A stretch of 64,000 nt of DNA, from contig CM034233.1 in NCBI GenBank assembly GCA_019916065.1, positions 39,534,862 through 39,598,861 on the forward strand. Reading direction: 5' to 3'. Source of the DNA: Vitellaria paradoxa (taxonomy: Eukaryota; Streptophyta; Magnoliopsida; Ericales; Sapotaceae). The notes below the pieces were generated by a model. That model was not told where the DNA came from. It saw only the letters and a program-made list of their open reading frames with translations, and did no database searches. A program made the position numbers and the translations under genes. Shown here piece after piece: positions 1 through 10,989 of this stretch; within the stretch, counting starts at the first letter, position 1, and each line of letters opens with the position of its first letter.

Positions 1-171
1 GAGTACTGAAAAATAAAAGAAAGAGAGAGTATTTCATTCAAAAATTTATAAAAAAATGAAAAGTAGAATTGTAAATAGGAAGCATGCACATAAGATTTGA
101 TTTAATTAATGAGAAAAAAATAAAAGAATTACACAATTTTATTACATATATAAATTAAATTTACACAATTT

Positions 172-486
172 TAGGATGTGAGGATGCATTCTTTAAGATG
201 TGAGGATGCATTTTTTAAGGTGCGAGGATGTATTTGGAGTGAAAATTTAGTTAAAAAATAGAGGAGAAAAATAAAAAAAAAAAAAGACAAAAAGAAAAAA
301 AAATTCTTCTCATTAAAGTGATTGTTAAAAAAATTAGAAAATCATAATATTTGGACTAAAAATTTGTTTTAGGGTGTGATACTGTATTTTTTAAGGTGTG
401 AGAATATATTGAGTGAAAGTTTAGTTAAGAAAATAAAGGAGAAAAGTTAAAAAATAAAAAATAATTTTCCTTTCTCATTAAAGTGA
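172..486. repeat. Degenerate tandem duplications in AT-rich spacer
   Basis: Three head-to-tail copies of a unit of about 22 bp based on GATGTGAGGATGCATT lie at about 173-240. A longer block (about 215-327), starting TAAGGTGCGAGGATG and ending CTCATTAAAGTGA, is repeated with changes at about 376-486. The rest of 1-171 is AT-rich with no coding signal. This is simple local duplication, seen directly; no function is implied. Confidence 0.7.
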
Positions 487-1774
487 CGTGTCGGGCATCC
501 CAACTGGGGGTAAAGGAGATAATTCGTCCACTCGCCATTCTATAGATTTGGGCATGGGAGTGGTTCATACTAGTCTGCCTATTATCTGATAGCAGGGACA
601 ATGAGTGATGGCAGTGCCACTAGCATTAAATGATGACGATCCAAAGGCATCCGCTCCTGAGGATGCCCCCGTAGTGGCACCCCCATTTCGAGTATATTTA
701 AATTCCATATATATGCCATTATTATTTATTTCTGACATTAAACTCGTACATATATTGAAACTAACTACAGGTGGCACGTGAGACTTACACTGATTGCTTT
801 GCATACTCTACCAAAGTATCGAGAGTAGCTAGACCTTATTCGAGAGTCGTTGGTGACATAATAGGCCTACCCAGCTGACCTTGAGGTCCTTTAGCACGAT
901 AAAGATACATAGCGGAGTCAATCACCATTGATCTGCTACAATATAATGGAGATGCACCTGTCAGATTGAGTGAAGTGTTTGTTGGGGATGGTTCAATTCA
1001 AGCTACTGACGTATTACACTCATTTGGATTTACATGCGATCGATCGTAAAGGTCATAAAGGTACTGATTAGGGTGTTCAGCATCGAGACCACATCAATGA
1101 GCGAGAGGATGGCCATGCCCCGGTGGTGACTGTTGACTTATTAGTAGGACGCATAACTCCAAGTGATTAATATATGTGATAGCACCAGCTCATTACTTAG
1201 CAATCCATTAGGCCTTCTTGCGATGTGCCTCTAATTGGGTCTCAGCCTATCACCGCTATATTAACTATATTTATACTCCTAGCTATTAAATATTTTATAT
1301 TCCTACTTTCAATGCCATTTAAACTGTATACTATATTAATCTAATTTCCACTTTTCATATTTCCAAGTGGACCATGCAGTACAATCTACTCAAATAGCAA
1401 TAGATCTCCTGAGTTGTATAGACATTCAAGAGGTCCATCAGATGGTTGGCAAATTAAGGATGATTGGAATCACATTGTTGTAGCCATTGATAAGGAGTAC
1501 CAACTCTCCAAGTACAAAAGACGAGTTAGATGGTCCACATCAGCTAGGGTAGACCCTTCTCCTCTGACCTATGTGAGGAGGAAGAGGGCGAGAGGTCAAT
1601 ATCAGGTTGATATGCAGACAATGAGTCATGCAGACTTAGGGGAGCCCTCTAGCCAGTCACAAGGGATTAAGCCACCACTTCAACTGATTGATCCTCCCAC
1701 TAAACCACAGTTAGTGGAGAGGCATAAGAACCTAGAGCATACTAGAAGAAAATCGAGCTATAGGACACATTAGC
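484..1774 (+). pseudogene. Degenerate coding remnant, possibly plant mobile domain (PMD) type
   Basis: No intact gene is present. Translating by eye with frame changes, 1040-1225 reads like the C-terminal part of PMD / 'serine/threonine phosphatase 7 long form-like' proteins: a basic HxIDRKGH-like stretch near 1036-1056, then a Y-M-x-W-H-x-x-I-T-like stretch near 1173-1200, which recalls the conserved YxxWYxxxTR motif of that family. The reading is broken by stops. A 119-codon open stretch (1414-1773, opening with TTG rather than ATG) follows; it is basic and rich in K/R/S, with no domain I recognise, and may be the tail of the same gene. PMD genes occur both as host genes and inside MULE or gypsy elements, and this copy is plainly dead. 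The family call is inference and weak. Confidence 0.35.
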
Positions 1775-2414
1775 TTATTTTCTTCTGTTTTTTCATTTAA
1801 ATTTATATAAAGAGAATATTTATTTTGTTAAATTAAATAATCAACTTTTTTATGTTACAAATTATATATTTTTATGTAGTTTAGTGTGAGTATATTTGTT
1901 GTTGTTGCATTTGTATTTGTTTGTTGTTAAATTGTTTATGTTAGTGGATGTCTTTGTTGGTTAATTTGTATTTGTCTGCTGAACAAGTTAGTTTTTAAGA
2001 AGACAAATTTATTTACACTATTTGTGTCTGAATTTAAGAATTTCCATAGTTAGTTGAAGGAATGTAGGATTATATTTGTTTGGTAAACAAGTCACAAGTT
2101 TTTTTATACATAGGTTTTGGATGAAATGTCTAATAGTTTGTAAGAGAAAATGTTAGGCATAAAATTCAATCTCAGATTGAATATTTAGCTTTGGTAGAAT
2201 ACTTGATTCTTATTTTGAGTATTTAGTGTATTTAGCTTTGGTAGAAAACTCAATCTTAGATTGAGTATTTCTTATTACACTAAATACTAGGCAACTCTAC
2301 TGAACATGTAATCTAAAATTACATTTTTACGCTTTATGAGAACCCATTAACTACATTAACTATACTTTGCTAATTTTGTTTTTCTTTTTTGTCCTTTTTT
2401 TTTTTGAGCGATAA
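1775..2414. other. Non-coding AT-rich spacer with short internal repeats
   Basis: No gene is seen. Near 2166-2270 two copies of TTTAGCTTTGGTAGAA and two copies of an AATCT(C/T)AGATTGA half-palindrome occur, giving a small local repeat cluster. Otherwise this is T-rich spacer that ends in a T tract at about 2393-2404. Confidence 0.5.
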
Positions 2415-3545
2415 GTTTGTCATGACCCTAACATCATAGTTCGATATGGATGGCATAGGAATATAAAAACTAATAAAAAAAAAAAAAACCTTATCGAAGG
2501 TCATTTTATAATAAATAATAACAATCAAAGTATCTAATATCATCCTTCATTCGCATATAAAAATAGTACTAAAGTGCATTACCATCAATTACACAACAAT
2601 ATAATCCAGTTGAATGTCATTCCTGATGACAGCATCCAAGGCCTACATAGCAAGAACAAATATTATAATCATATTAATATCTCTCAAAATCATAACATCA
2701 TAAATGTAAGTATCAGAACCACACTCTAGGTCACACAATTTATAATACTAATAGCTAAATTCTCAGTTAAAGAGAGTAAACACAAATATTATCATCTACT
2801 GTTAAGACTGAATTTAGGCTACTCAAGTTTAAGCTACAACATATCCCATCTTGGCAATCAGGTCACTGTAGTTCCTAGGCTACTGAACTCGAAAGAACTG
2901 GACTTTGTGTCCACACCAATTGGAAGCAAAAAATTCCAAAATCTAAACCTAAAGTAAATAACTGGAAACTAGAAATTAAAACCCAAACCTACTAAAAGCT
3001 ATAGAGAGGGTAAGTCTCTCAGTTCGCATGTGTGTTCTTCGCATGGACTATGAAATGGTATTTATAGATTTCTAAAGGTGATTCGTGGGAAGAGAAAGAT
3101 AGAGTTTGAAAGCTTCAACACTCTAATTTTCTAAACTGATATATATGTATATATTAATCGGTTATCTCAATTTTCAACAACCGTCCTCATCTTTTATTAT
3201 CAAAGATAGGCTCAGACTGATCAACATTTATCAAAATCAATGGAATATGAAGGGGCATAATGACGCATTGTGAGGTGTCATGACACCTAGCTTGGTGTCA
3301 GAATGCATGGTGGATGAGAAAGGCGTCATGACACGTTGGGAGGCATCCCGTCATGACGCCAAGCTTTGCATGGTTTTGTCCTTTTGATTTAGCTCCTGCA
3401 AGTAAAGATTAAGTAAAAATAAAATATAATAAAATAAATTTCTGTTTTATTTATTTATACTAACTAAATAATTTACTTTACTAATAATTTTATTATAATA
3501 TTTTTATTTACTAAATTATTTAAATTTTAAACTAAAATTACTATC
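2415..3545 (-). repeat. Probable solo LTR of a gypsy-type retrotransposon
   Basis: The block begins TGTCATGACCCTAAC near 2418, a start like the LTR ends of Tekay-type chromoviruses read on the reverse strand. It contains a minus-strand TATA box (CTATAAATA, about 3059-3067) and no open reading frame. At 3257-3352 several TGACG/CGTCA motifs cluster, including the palindrome CGTCATGACG, which places them about 200-290 bp upstream of the TATA box. I see no second copy, PBS or PPT, so 'solo LTR' is an inference and the right edge (about 3545) is a guess. 3546-3771 is AT-rich and unassigned. Confidence 0.4.
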
Positions 3546-3771
3546 GTGACCTTATCTTGTGCTTAATTTTTATTTTTTATTTCATTACCTAAATAATTAC
3601 ACTTAAAGAGTATAATCATGGGTAGATGGAGATTAGAGAATATGCATTAGCGTTGCATTTCATCATTACCCATTGCATGAGATTGTATAGATTATTGTTA
3701 TGTGTTGAGATACTGAGGTTGTTAATTATAGTGATGTTTAATATTTAATTTATTGATAATGAGTTGGGTTG

Positions 3772-4279
3772 TGAGTATAAGTTACATCTCAAAAACTAAG
3801 ACTAGCTCCAGAATACAGAATTAAAAACTTTTCTGTAAAGACTAATATTCCAACTCATGTTTTGATATCTTAACGTCAGATCCACAAAAATTTCCCATCG
3901 GTAAAGTTGTAGATATAGAAGTCTAGTTTACTATATTAAAATTTCATGATAATTGAACCGTTGGATCTTAAGATATCATCTATATACTGGCATATGTCTG
4001 ATTTCTTTGTTTACCCGAGTTAACCTCTAGTTCAAATCTTCATCTTACTTTGATTTCTATTACTCCTAACTTTGAAATTCCTTTATTCCTTCCTCCAAAT
4101 TATATGAAAATATCTAAAAAATAATATCAATCTCTTCCAACTCTATTATCTTGAATCTATCAAATGAATTGTAACATTTCATACAATGTCTATTTGAAAA
4201 TTAATTGTGAAAATTTAATTCAATGTTTGTTATCATCAAAATCAATTATAAAACTAACTTTATAAACCTTGGGCCAACA
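3772..4279 (-). repeat. Truncated 3' LTR of the copia element
   Basis: This matches 10482-10989 almost base for base. The right edge is exact: minus-strand TGTTGGCCC follows the purine tract. Homology stops at about 3772, where unrelated AT-rich DNA begins, so only 508 of the 1583 bp remain. Confidence 0.92.
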
Positions 4280-4293
4280 ATCTCCCCCTTTTT
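4280..4293 (-). other. Polypurine tract of the copia element
   Basis: The minus strand reads AAAAAGGGGGAGAT directly before the TGTTGG start of the 3' LTR. This is the usual plus-strand priming site position. The 297 bp between here and the end of pol (4591) hold no further gene; they carry two more CTCCCCCTAAATATAT-type copies (near 4466 and 4530). Confidence 0.9.
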
Positions 4294-4590
4294 GATGATA
4301 ACAAACCGTTGATGATTTAAGATAAAATTTTCAAAAGACATAAATCATGAAAAGATTTTCTATTCGTAATAGAGTTCAATCAATCATCAATATCTTGTCT
4401 TTCTTTCCCTTTGACATCATCAAAAATAATATTAGGAGGAAAAAAATTGTTAAAATTAGTCATAATTCTCCCCCTAAATATATGCATCAATGTCAATGTA
4501 AAAAATATATCATTAGAATACATTTAGCTCCCCCTAAATATATGATAGTAAAATAAGTATCAATGAGCACATAAAGAAATTAAATCAATA

Positions 4591-6234
4591 TCATATTGGA
4601 TTAGACATACCAAGTTCTCTACGAATATAACAAAATCTATTCTCATTCAATGGTTTAGTAAAAATATCGGCTAATTGATATTCTGTTCCAATAAATTCAA
4701 GAATAATATCACTTTTTTGAACATGATCTCTAAGAAAGTGGTGTCTAATTTCAATGTGCTTGGTCCTAGAATGTTGAATAGGATTCTTTGATAAATTAAT
4801 AGCACTAGTGTTATCACAATTAATTGGAATATGATCAAAGTAGAGTCCAAAATCTTCTAATTGTTGTTTCATCCATAAAATTTGTGCACAACAACTTCCA
4901 GCTGCGATATACTCAGCTTCCGCGGTAGACAATGCTATGGAATTTTGCTTCTTACTAAACCATGATATAAGTGAATGACCTAAAAATTGACAAGTTCCGC
5001 TAGTACTTTTTCTATCAACCTTGCATCCCGCAAAGTCCGCATCGGAGTAACCAATAAGGTCAAAAGTAATATCCCTAGGATAAAATAATCCTAAATTAGG
5101 TGTTCCTAATAAATATCTAAAAATACGTTTAACGACAATAACATAAGATTCCTTAGGGCATGATTGAAATCTAGCGCATATGCATACACTAAACATAATA
5201 TTGGGTCTACTTGCCGTTAAGTATAAGAGTGAGCCAATCATACCTCTATAAAGTTTTTCATCAATTTGCTTACCATTTTCATCCTTGTCAAGTTTGGTTG
5301 AAGGACTCATAGGGGTCCCAATAGGCTTTGCATTTTCCATTCCAAACCTCTTAAGTAGATCTTTTGTGTACTTGGCTTGGTTTATGAAGATACCTTCCTT
5401 AGTTTGCTTAATTTGAAGTCCAAGAAAATAATTTAGCTCTCCCATCATACTCATTTCAAATTCACCTTGCATGCTCTTAGCAAATTCTTGACAAAGAGAG
5501 TCATTAGTAGCACCAAATATAATATCATCCACATATATTTGAATAATAAGCATATCATGATTTTTGGTTTTAATAAAAAGAGTAGTGTCAATTTGTCCTC
5601 TAGTAAAACCATTTTCAATCAAAAATTTACTTAACCTTTCATACCAAGATCTTGGAGCTTGTTTTAAACCATATAAAGCCTTTTTTAGTTTATAAACATG
5701 ATTTGGGAATTCATAATTTTCAAAACCGGGAGGTTGTTCAACATAAACTTCTTCCGAAATGTATCCATTTAGAAAAGCACTTTTAACATCCATTTGATAA
5801 AGTTTGAAATTTCTAAAACATGCAATTACAAGTAACATTCTAATTGCTTCTAATCTAGCTACTGGAGCAAAAGTTTCATCAAAATCAATTCCTTCTTCTT
5901 GATTAAAACCTTGGGCAACCAATCGAGCTTTATTTCTAATAACTATCCCAGATTCATCCATTTTATTTCTAAAAACCCATTTTGTTCCAATCACAGGATG
6001 ATCATTTGGTCTTGGGACTAAATCCCAAACTTGATTTCTTTCAAATTGATTAAGCTCTTCTTGCATAGCTAAAATCCAACTTTCATCATTTTTGGCTTCT
6101 TGAAAACATTTAGGCTCAATTTGAGAAAGAAAAGCTAGATTATTACAAATATTTCTAAGAGATGAATGAGTAGTAATACCTTTGGATGGATCACCAATGA
6201 TTAAATCCTTAGGGTGATTGTGAATGTATCTCCA
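4591..6234 (-). CDS. Copia reverse transcriptase - RNase H segment of pol
   Basis: This codes for copying element RNA into DNA. From the ATG at 6066 it is open for 491 codons. Visible RT landmarks are WVFRNKMDE, KARLVAQGF, FAPVARLEAIR, QMDVKSAFLNG, KALYGLKQAPRSWY and the catalytic YVDD. RNase H landmarks are YSDADFAG, RKSTSGT, LSTAEAEYIA and the C-terminal HIEIRHHFLRD, then an IADIFTKPL-like tail. All catalytic acids look present. The same frame continues upstream from 6234 to 6067 (KDLIIGDPSKG, LAFLSQIEP) after a TAA at 6237-6235. There is therefore no natural start here; the ATG at 6066 is internal to a polyprotein, and this is the surviving intact part of pol. Confidence 0.95.
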   Translation of the reverse strand, partial: WRYIHNHPKDLIIGDPSKGITTHSSLRNICNNLAFLSQIEPKCFQEAKNDESWILAMQEELNQFERNQVWDLVPRPNDHPVIGTKWVFRNKMDESGIVIRNKARLVAQGFNQEEGIDFDETFAPVARLEAIRMLLVIACFRNFKLYQMDVKSAFLNGYISEEVYVEQPPGFENYEFPNHVYKLKKALYGLKQAPRSWYERLSKFLIENGFTRGQIDTTLFIKTKNHDMLIIQIYVDDIIFGATNDSLCQEFAKSMQGEFEMSMMGELNYFLGLQIKQTKEGIFINQAKYTKDLLKRFGMENAKPIGTPMSPSTKLDKDENGKQIDEKLYRGMIGSLLYLTASRPNIMFSVCICARFQSCPKESYVIVVKRIFRYLLGTPNLGLFYPRDITFDLIGYSDADFAGCKVDRKSTSGTCQFLGHSLISWFSKKQNSIALSTAEAEYIAAGSCCAQILWMKQQLEDFGLYFDHIPINCDNTSAINLSKNPIQHSRTKHIEIRHHFLRDHVQKSDIILEFIGTEYQLADIFTKPLNENRFCYIRRELGMSNPI

Positions 6235-7720
6235 TTATTTTGGTAAGTCTTCTTTATTGTTCTTGAACTCATCAAGCTTTGGAGCATTTTCAATGGCTAA
6301 TGGTTCTTCTTTATCTTCATTCGTTGACTTTACTTCTCCCTCTTGGATAGTGATACTTTTCATTCTTTGTTCTAATCCCATGTCATCATCATTTTCAATA
6401 TTCTTGGAAGAAAATGTGCTAGATTCATCAAATGCAACATGAATAGATTCTTCTACAACTATATTTATTTTAGTGTATACTCTATAAGCTTTACTAGAAG
6501 TAGAATATCCAAGAAATATTGCTTCATCCGATTTAGCATCAAATTTTCCCAAATTGTCTTTATTATTATTCAAAACAAAACATTTACAACCAAATGCATG
6601 AAAATAGCTAATATTAGGCTTTCTACCTTTCCATAGCTCATATGGAGTTTTCTTTATAATGGGTCTAATCATTACTCAGTTTACAATATAGCAAGCGGTG
6701 TTAACCGCCTCAGCCCAAAAGTACTTTGGTAGATTATTTTCACAAAGCATAGTTCTAGCTATTTCTTCAAGAGTCCTATTCTTCCTTTCAACTACACCAT
6801 TTTGTTGAGGATTTCTAGGAGCCGAGAAACTATGATCTATTCCATGTTCATCACAATATTTTTCAAAAGAAGAATTTTCAAGTTCTCTACCATGGTCACT
6901 TCTAATTGAAGAAATAAGAAATCCCTTTTCATTTTGAAGTTTCCGACAAAGTTTTGTAAAAGCATAGAAAGCTTCATCCTTATGAGCTAGGAATGCCACC
7001 CATGTAAATCTAGAGTAATCATCAACAACCACAAGTGCATATGATTTTCCACCAAGACTTAAAGTCCTAGTAGGCCCAAATATATCCATGTGTAGTAGTT
7101 GTAATGGCCTAGAAGTTGAAACTATATTTTTAGATTTGAAAGATGTTTTAACTTGTTTTCCAAATTGACATGCTTCACATAATTCGTCTTTTTCAAATTT
7201 AATATTGGGTAAACCAACAACTAAGTCATTTTTGGAAAGTTTTGAAATTAAATCCATGCTAGCATGTCCAAGTCTTGTAAGCCACAACCAACTATTATCA
7301 CTCATTACCGAAAAACATTTGACATCATTCAAGGATAAATCATTTAAATGAACAACATAAACATTTTCATGTCTATGCCCTACAAATAATGTCTTATGGT
7401 CATTACTATTCTCTATGATGTAATGGGAATGATCAAATATAACACGATTATCTTTATCACATAATTGACTAATACTAAGCAAATTATGTTTTAAACCTTC
7501 AACTAATAATACATTTTCAATGGTAGGGAATGGAGGTTTACCAATGTTACCTATACCAATAATTCTTCCTTTGCTATTGTCTCAAAAAGTGACAAATCCT
7601 CCATTTTTAGAAGATAAAAAAGTGAATATGGTTGCATCACCTGTCATATGCCTTGAGCAAGCACTATCAAGGAACCATCTTTCACTCTTTGATTTAGATT
7701 TCAAGCAAACCTACAAGAGA
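6235..7720 (-). pseudogene. Copia protease - GAG-pre-integrase - integrase segment of pol, with stops
   Basis: Protease is at about 7720-7490: [14 protein letters not shown] (near 7677) carries DSA where the family has DSG. A TGA at 7584-7582 falls within what should read FVTFGDNSKG. The pre-integrase zinc site follows (LGHA ... LCEACQFGKQ). The integrase core shows D (HMDIFGP), D (SIRSDHG) and E (QQNGVVERKNRT), so the D,D-35-E triad is kept. A TGA at 6678-6676 sits where relatives have an Arg codon, and a TAA at 6237-6235 closes this part. All of 7482-4591 is in one frame, so these are point stops, not frameshifts. Upstream of the protease the gag frame ends at 7724 and the reading shifts, so a gag-pol frame change or lost bases lies there. 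Confidence 0.92.
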
Positions 7721-7723
7721 AAA

Positions 7724-9350
7724 TTAACTATTGACTTTTGATACCCAAATTTTCTTGGGTCCTTGAAGGTTAGACATATCATCATTTAAATTCATTTTCT
7801 TCTTTGGAACCCACATCATTTTGGGTCCACTATAATTCTTTCTCCTATAAGGGCATGAATGAATAATATGTCCTATATTACTGCAATAATGACAAGTAGA
7901 ATGATGATTACTAGAAGATGTTTTCCAAAACAAATCCTTATAAAATTTTTGCTTTTTAGATGGATTGAAACCAATTCCACTTTTATTAAAAACACATCTT
8001 TGTCTACCAAGAATCATATCCAAGTTTTCATTTCCTTTAACAAACTTTGCAAGAGATTTTGTTAAATCCTTTACTTGATTTTTTAATGTTTCATTTTTGT
8101 TTTGGGGCTCATTTGGAATCAAGGTTTTAGTTTCAAGCTCATTTTTTAAAAATTCATTTTCTTGAGAAAGAGAAGAGACCATCTTTTTTAAAGAAACATT
8201 CTTTGAAGCAATTTTCTTAAGTTCATGATGAAAATCTTCAAAAGCATTTAAAAGTTCATCATAAGTAAATTGATTAGAAGATTCATGTACCTCATTCTCT
8301 TCTTCTTGAGCCATAAAACAAATGTTTGCAATTTCTTCTCCATGTGACTCATTATCAGAGGAACTATCATCACTATCTCCCCATGTTGCCACCATTGCAT
8401 TCTTTTTATCCTTTTTATAACTCTTTTTGAGTTGAGGACATTCAGGCTTGATATGGCTGGGCTTTTTGCATTCATAGCAAATGATAATATCTTTCTTACT
8501 TGAGTCTCCTTTGGTTGTCTCCTTCTTATGGAATTTTCTTCCACCTTGTTTCTTTTTGTTAATGTATTTCTTGAATTTTCTAGTGATCATAGCAATGTCT
8601 TCATCATCTTCATCACTTGATTCATCAACACTTTTATCATTAAATGAGGACTTGAAAGCAATTCCTTTCTTCTTTTTGGAGTCTTCTTCCTCATTAGCTT
8701 TTAAAGTAATCTCATGGGTCATAAAGGAACCCAAGAGTTCATCTAAGCTCAATCTCGTGAGATCTTAGCTTCTTGATGGCCGTCACCTTTGGTTCCCATC
8801 CCTTTGGCAAAGACCTAAGAATTTTTCTCACCATTTCAATGTTAGTATAGATTTTACCAAGAGATTTCAAACTATTTATAATATCGGTAAATCTAGTAAA
8901 CATTTCTGAAATAGACTCATCCGGTTTCATTTTAAACAATTCATAATGATGAACAAGCATACTAATTTTAGATTCTTTAACTTGATTAGTACCTTCATGA
9001 GTGACTTCTAATTTATCCCAAATTTCCTTAGTGGTTTCACATGTAGAAATTCTATTAAACTCATTAGGATCAAGTGCGCAATATAACATGTTCATAACTT
9101 TGGCATTTAATTGGACTTTAGCTTCGTCGGCTTCGATCCATTCACTTTCATCCTTGGAAACAATCCTATTATCTACGGTTTTAGAAGGAACATAAGGTCC
9201 ATTAGATATGACTTTCCATGACCCATAATCAATGGCTTGAACATAGATTCTCATTCTAGCCTTCCAATAATTATAGTTTGTTCCATTAAAAAAAGGAGGT
9301 CAGTGGGTCGATTGGCCTTCAAAAGTGGAGGTGCCAAAAGATGTTGCCAT
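7724..9350 (-). pseudogene. Copia gag, one stop and one frameshift
   Basis: Gag forms the particle that packages element RNA. The natural start is the ATG at 9350 (MATSFGTSTFEGQ), 43 bp past the PBS. Codon 17 is TGA (9302-9300) where a CGA Arg codon is expected before PPFFNGTNYNYWKARM, a typical UBN2/DUF4219-type gag N-terminus. The frame runs to 8739, then an indel near 8770 moves it: the other frame resumes with the expected LSLDELLGSFMTHE at about 8755 and is open to 7724. Two CCHC zinc knuckles are visible: CYECKKPSHIKPEC (about 8370) and CHYCSNIGHIIHSC (about 7900). Between them is a long acidic/Lys-rich and coiled-coil-like stretch (NEFLKNELETK). Confidence 0.92.
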
Positions 9351-9392
9351 GATCTTAACTCTTAGACGGTTAAGTCAAAAATAAGAGCCTTT

Positions 9393-9404
9393 GCTCTGAT
9401 ACCA
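9393..9404 (-). other. Primer-binding site of the copia element
   Basis: The minus strand reads TGGTATCAGAGC, complementary to the 3' end of plant initiator tRNA-Met. It lies two bases after the LTR end (CAACA at 9411-9407), exactly where first-strand synthesis starts. Confidence 0.93.
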
Positions 9405-9406
9405 AT

Positions 9407-10989
9407 TGTTGTCCCAAATAGCAACACTAGAGGGGGATGAATAGGATTGCTTAAAAATTTTGCAAATAAAAATTTCAACCCTAAAACTAATATGTCAAGA
9501 TGAATATGAAATGCACCAAAAAAAAATATTCAATATTTGTGAATGAAGAGTAAGTGCTAGTGTTTGCAATAAATATAAAGAGAAGAGAAGAAAAGCAAAC
9601 GCAATCGATTTACAGTGGTTCGGCTTCAATGTTGCCTACGTCCACTCCCCAAGGCCTTCCTTGAGATTTCTCCACTATTCTTTGAAGAGCTTATTACACA
9701 CTAGCTTCTCAAGGTGCTAGAAACCTTTCCCAAGTGATTTTATCCCCAAATCACTCACACAAGTCTCTCTCAAAGAAAGTCTCTTGTTTTGGTTCTAACA
9801 CTTGAACCAAAACCAACAAGAGCTCACCCAACTCTCACAAATTAAAAGGGCTTTAAATTTCCCTTTCTTACAACAACAATGATGAGTTTAAAACTCAATC
9901 AAATCAAAAAGAAACTCTCACAAGTTGAAAATGAAAGATGAAGCACAAGTGAGGGAAGAAATCACTCTATGTTTGCAAAGTTTTAGAATTTCTTGTATCT
10001 CTTTGTAAGCACTTCTTTCTTGCCCTTTTCTTTTTCTTGAATCTGAGTTTGAGGCTCTATTTATAGATGAAAATCTCCAAATGGCCGTTATTAAGTGAAA
10101 AGACACTTTTGCCCTTGAAAGAAATTGAATTTCCTTGCTTCCAATACTGTCTTTCAGTTTCAGATTTTCGGAGATATTTTGTGACCGTTTTTCACCCTTA
10201 TAACGTTCAAATCTGACATTGCCTCAGAGTAAAGACTTTGTAGATATATAAGTCATCTATCACATGACAAAATTTGAGCTTCATCCAATGGCTAGATAGT
10301 CAGATATGGCTTCTGAACCGAGACCGGCTTCTGATAGCTTTTTCTGACATTCTGAATCTGTGTTTCCAGTTTAAGTTTCTGTTTCACCATGATACTTTTA
10401 GAATTAGAAGAAACTTAAACTACAAAAGTTGTATCTTTTTGAGTCTTCTTTTCAAACAACAAAAATCAGAATTCTTAAAGCTGTAGAGTATAAGTTATGT
10501 CTCAAAAACTAAGACTAGCTCCAGAATCCAGAGTTAGAAACTTTTCTGTAATGACTAATATTCCAACTCATGTTTTGTTATCTTAACGTCAGATCCACCA
10601 AAATTTCCCATCGGTCAAGTTGTAGATATTGAAGTCTAGTTTACTATATTAAAATGTCATGATAATTGAACCATTGGACCTTAAGATATCATCTATATAC
10701 TGGCATGTGTCTGATTTCTCTGTTTACCCGAGTTAACCTCTAGTTCAAATCTTCATCTTACTTTGATTTCTATTACTCCCAACTTTGAAATTCCTTTATT
10801 CCTTCCTCCAAATTATGTGAAAATATCTAAAAAATAATATCAATCTCTTCCAACTTTATTATCTTGAATCTATCAAATGAATTGTAGCATTTCATACAAT
10901 GTCTATTTGAAAATTAATTGTGAAAATTTAATTCAAAGTTTGTTGTCATCAAAATCAATTATAAAACTAACTTTAACCTTGGGCCAACA
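9407..10989 (-). repeat. 5' LTR of the copia element (1583 bp)
   Basis: It starts TGTTGGCCC at 10989 and ends GGGACAACA at 9407 on the minus strand, giving TGTTG/CAACA inverted ends. It holds the element promoter: TATA-like CTATAAATAG on the minus strand at 10066-10057. The LTR is long for copia. It contains no gene of its own; the short open stretches in it are chance. Confidence 0.92.
10057..10066 (-). promoter_or_regulatory. TATA box of the copia 5' LTR
   Basis: CTATAAATAG on the minus strand, about 660 bp before the PBS, is the best TATA match in the LTR and faces gag. Transcription would start roughly 30 bp downstream (about 10025). This is predicted only from sequence. Confidence 0.6.

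Larger units (their letters stand above)
3772..10989 (-). mobile_element. Ty1/copia LTR retrotransposon, nearly complete
   Basis: The order on the minus strand is 5' LTR (10989-9407), tRNA-Met-type PBS (9404-9393), gag (9350-7724), protease-integrase-RT-RNaseH (about 7720-4591), PPT (4293-4280), and a truncated 3' LTR (4279-3772). The domain order PR-INT-RT-RH defines Ty1/copia. The two LTRs match over about 505 bp with roughly 23 differences (my hand count, about 95% identity), so the insertion is fairly recent. The 3' LTR lacks its last 1.07 kb, so no target-site duplication can be read. The element went into a LINE scrap on its right side. It is disabled by in-frame stops and a gag frameshift, yet RT-RNaseH is uninterrupted. 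Clade within copia (SIRE-like or TAR-like gag and RNaseH) is not certain. Confidence 0.95.

Noticed and set aside
6224..6636. Plus-strand open stretches opposite copia pol
   Set aside because: They are antisense shadows of the integrase-RT linker.
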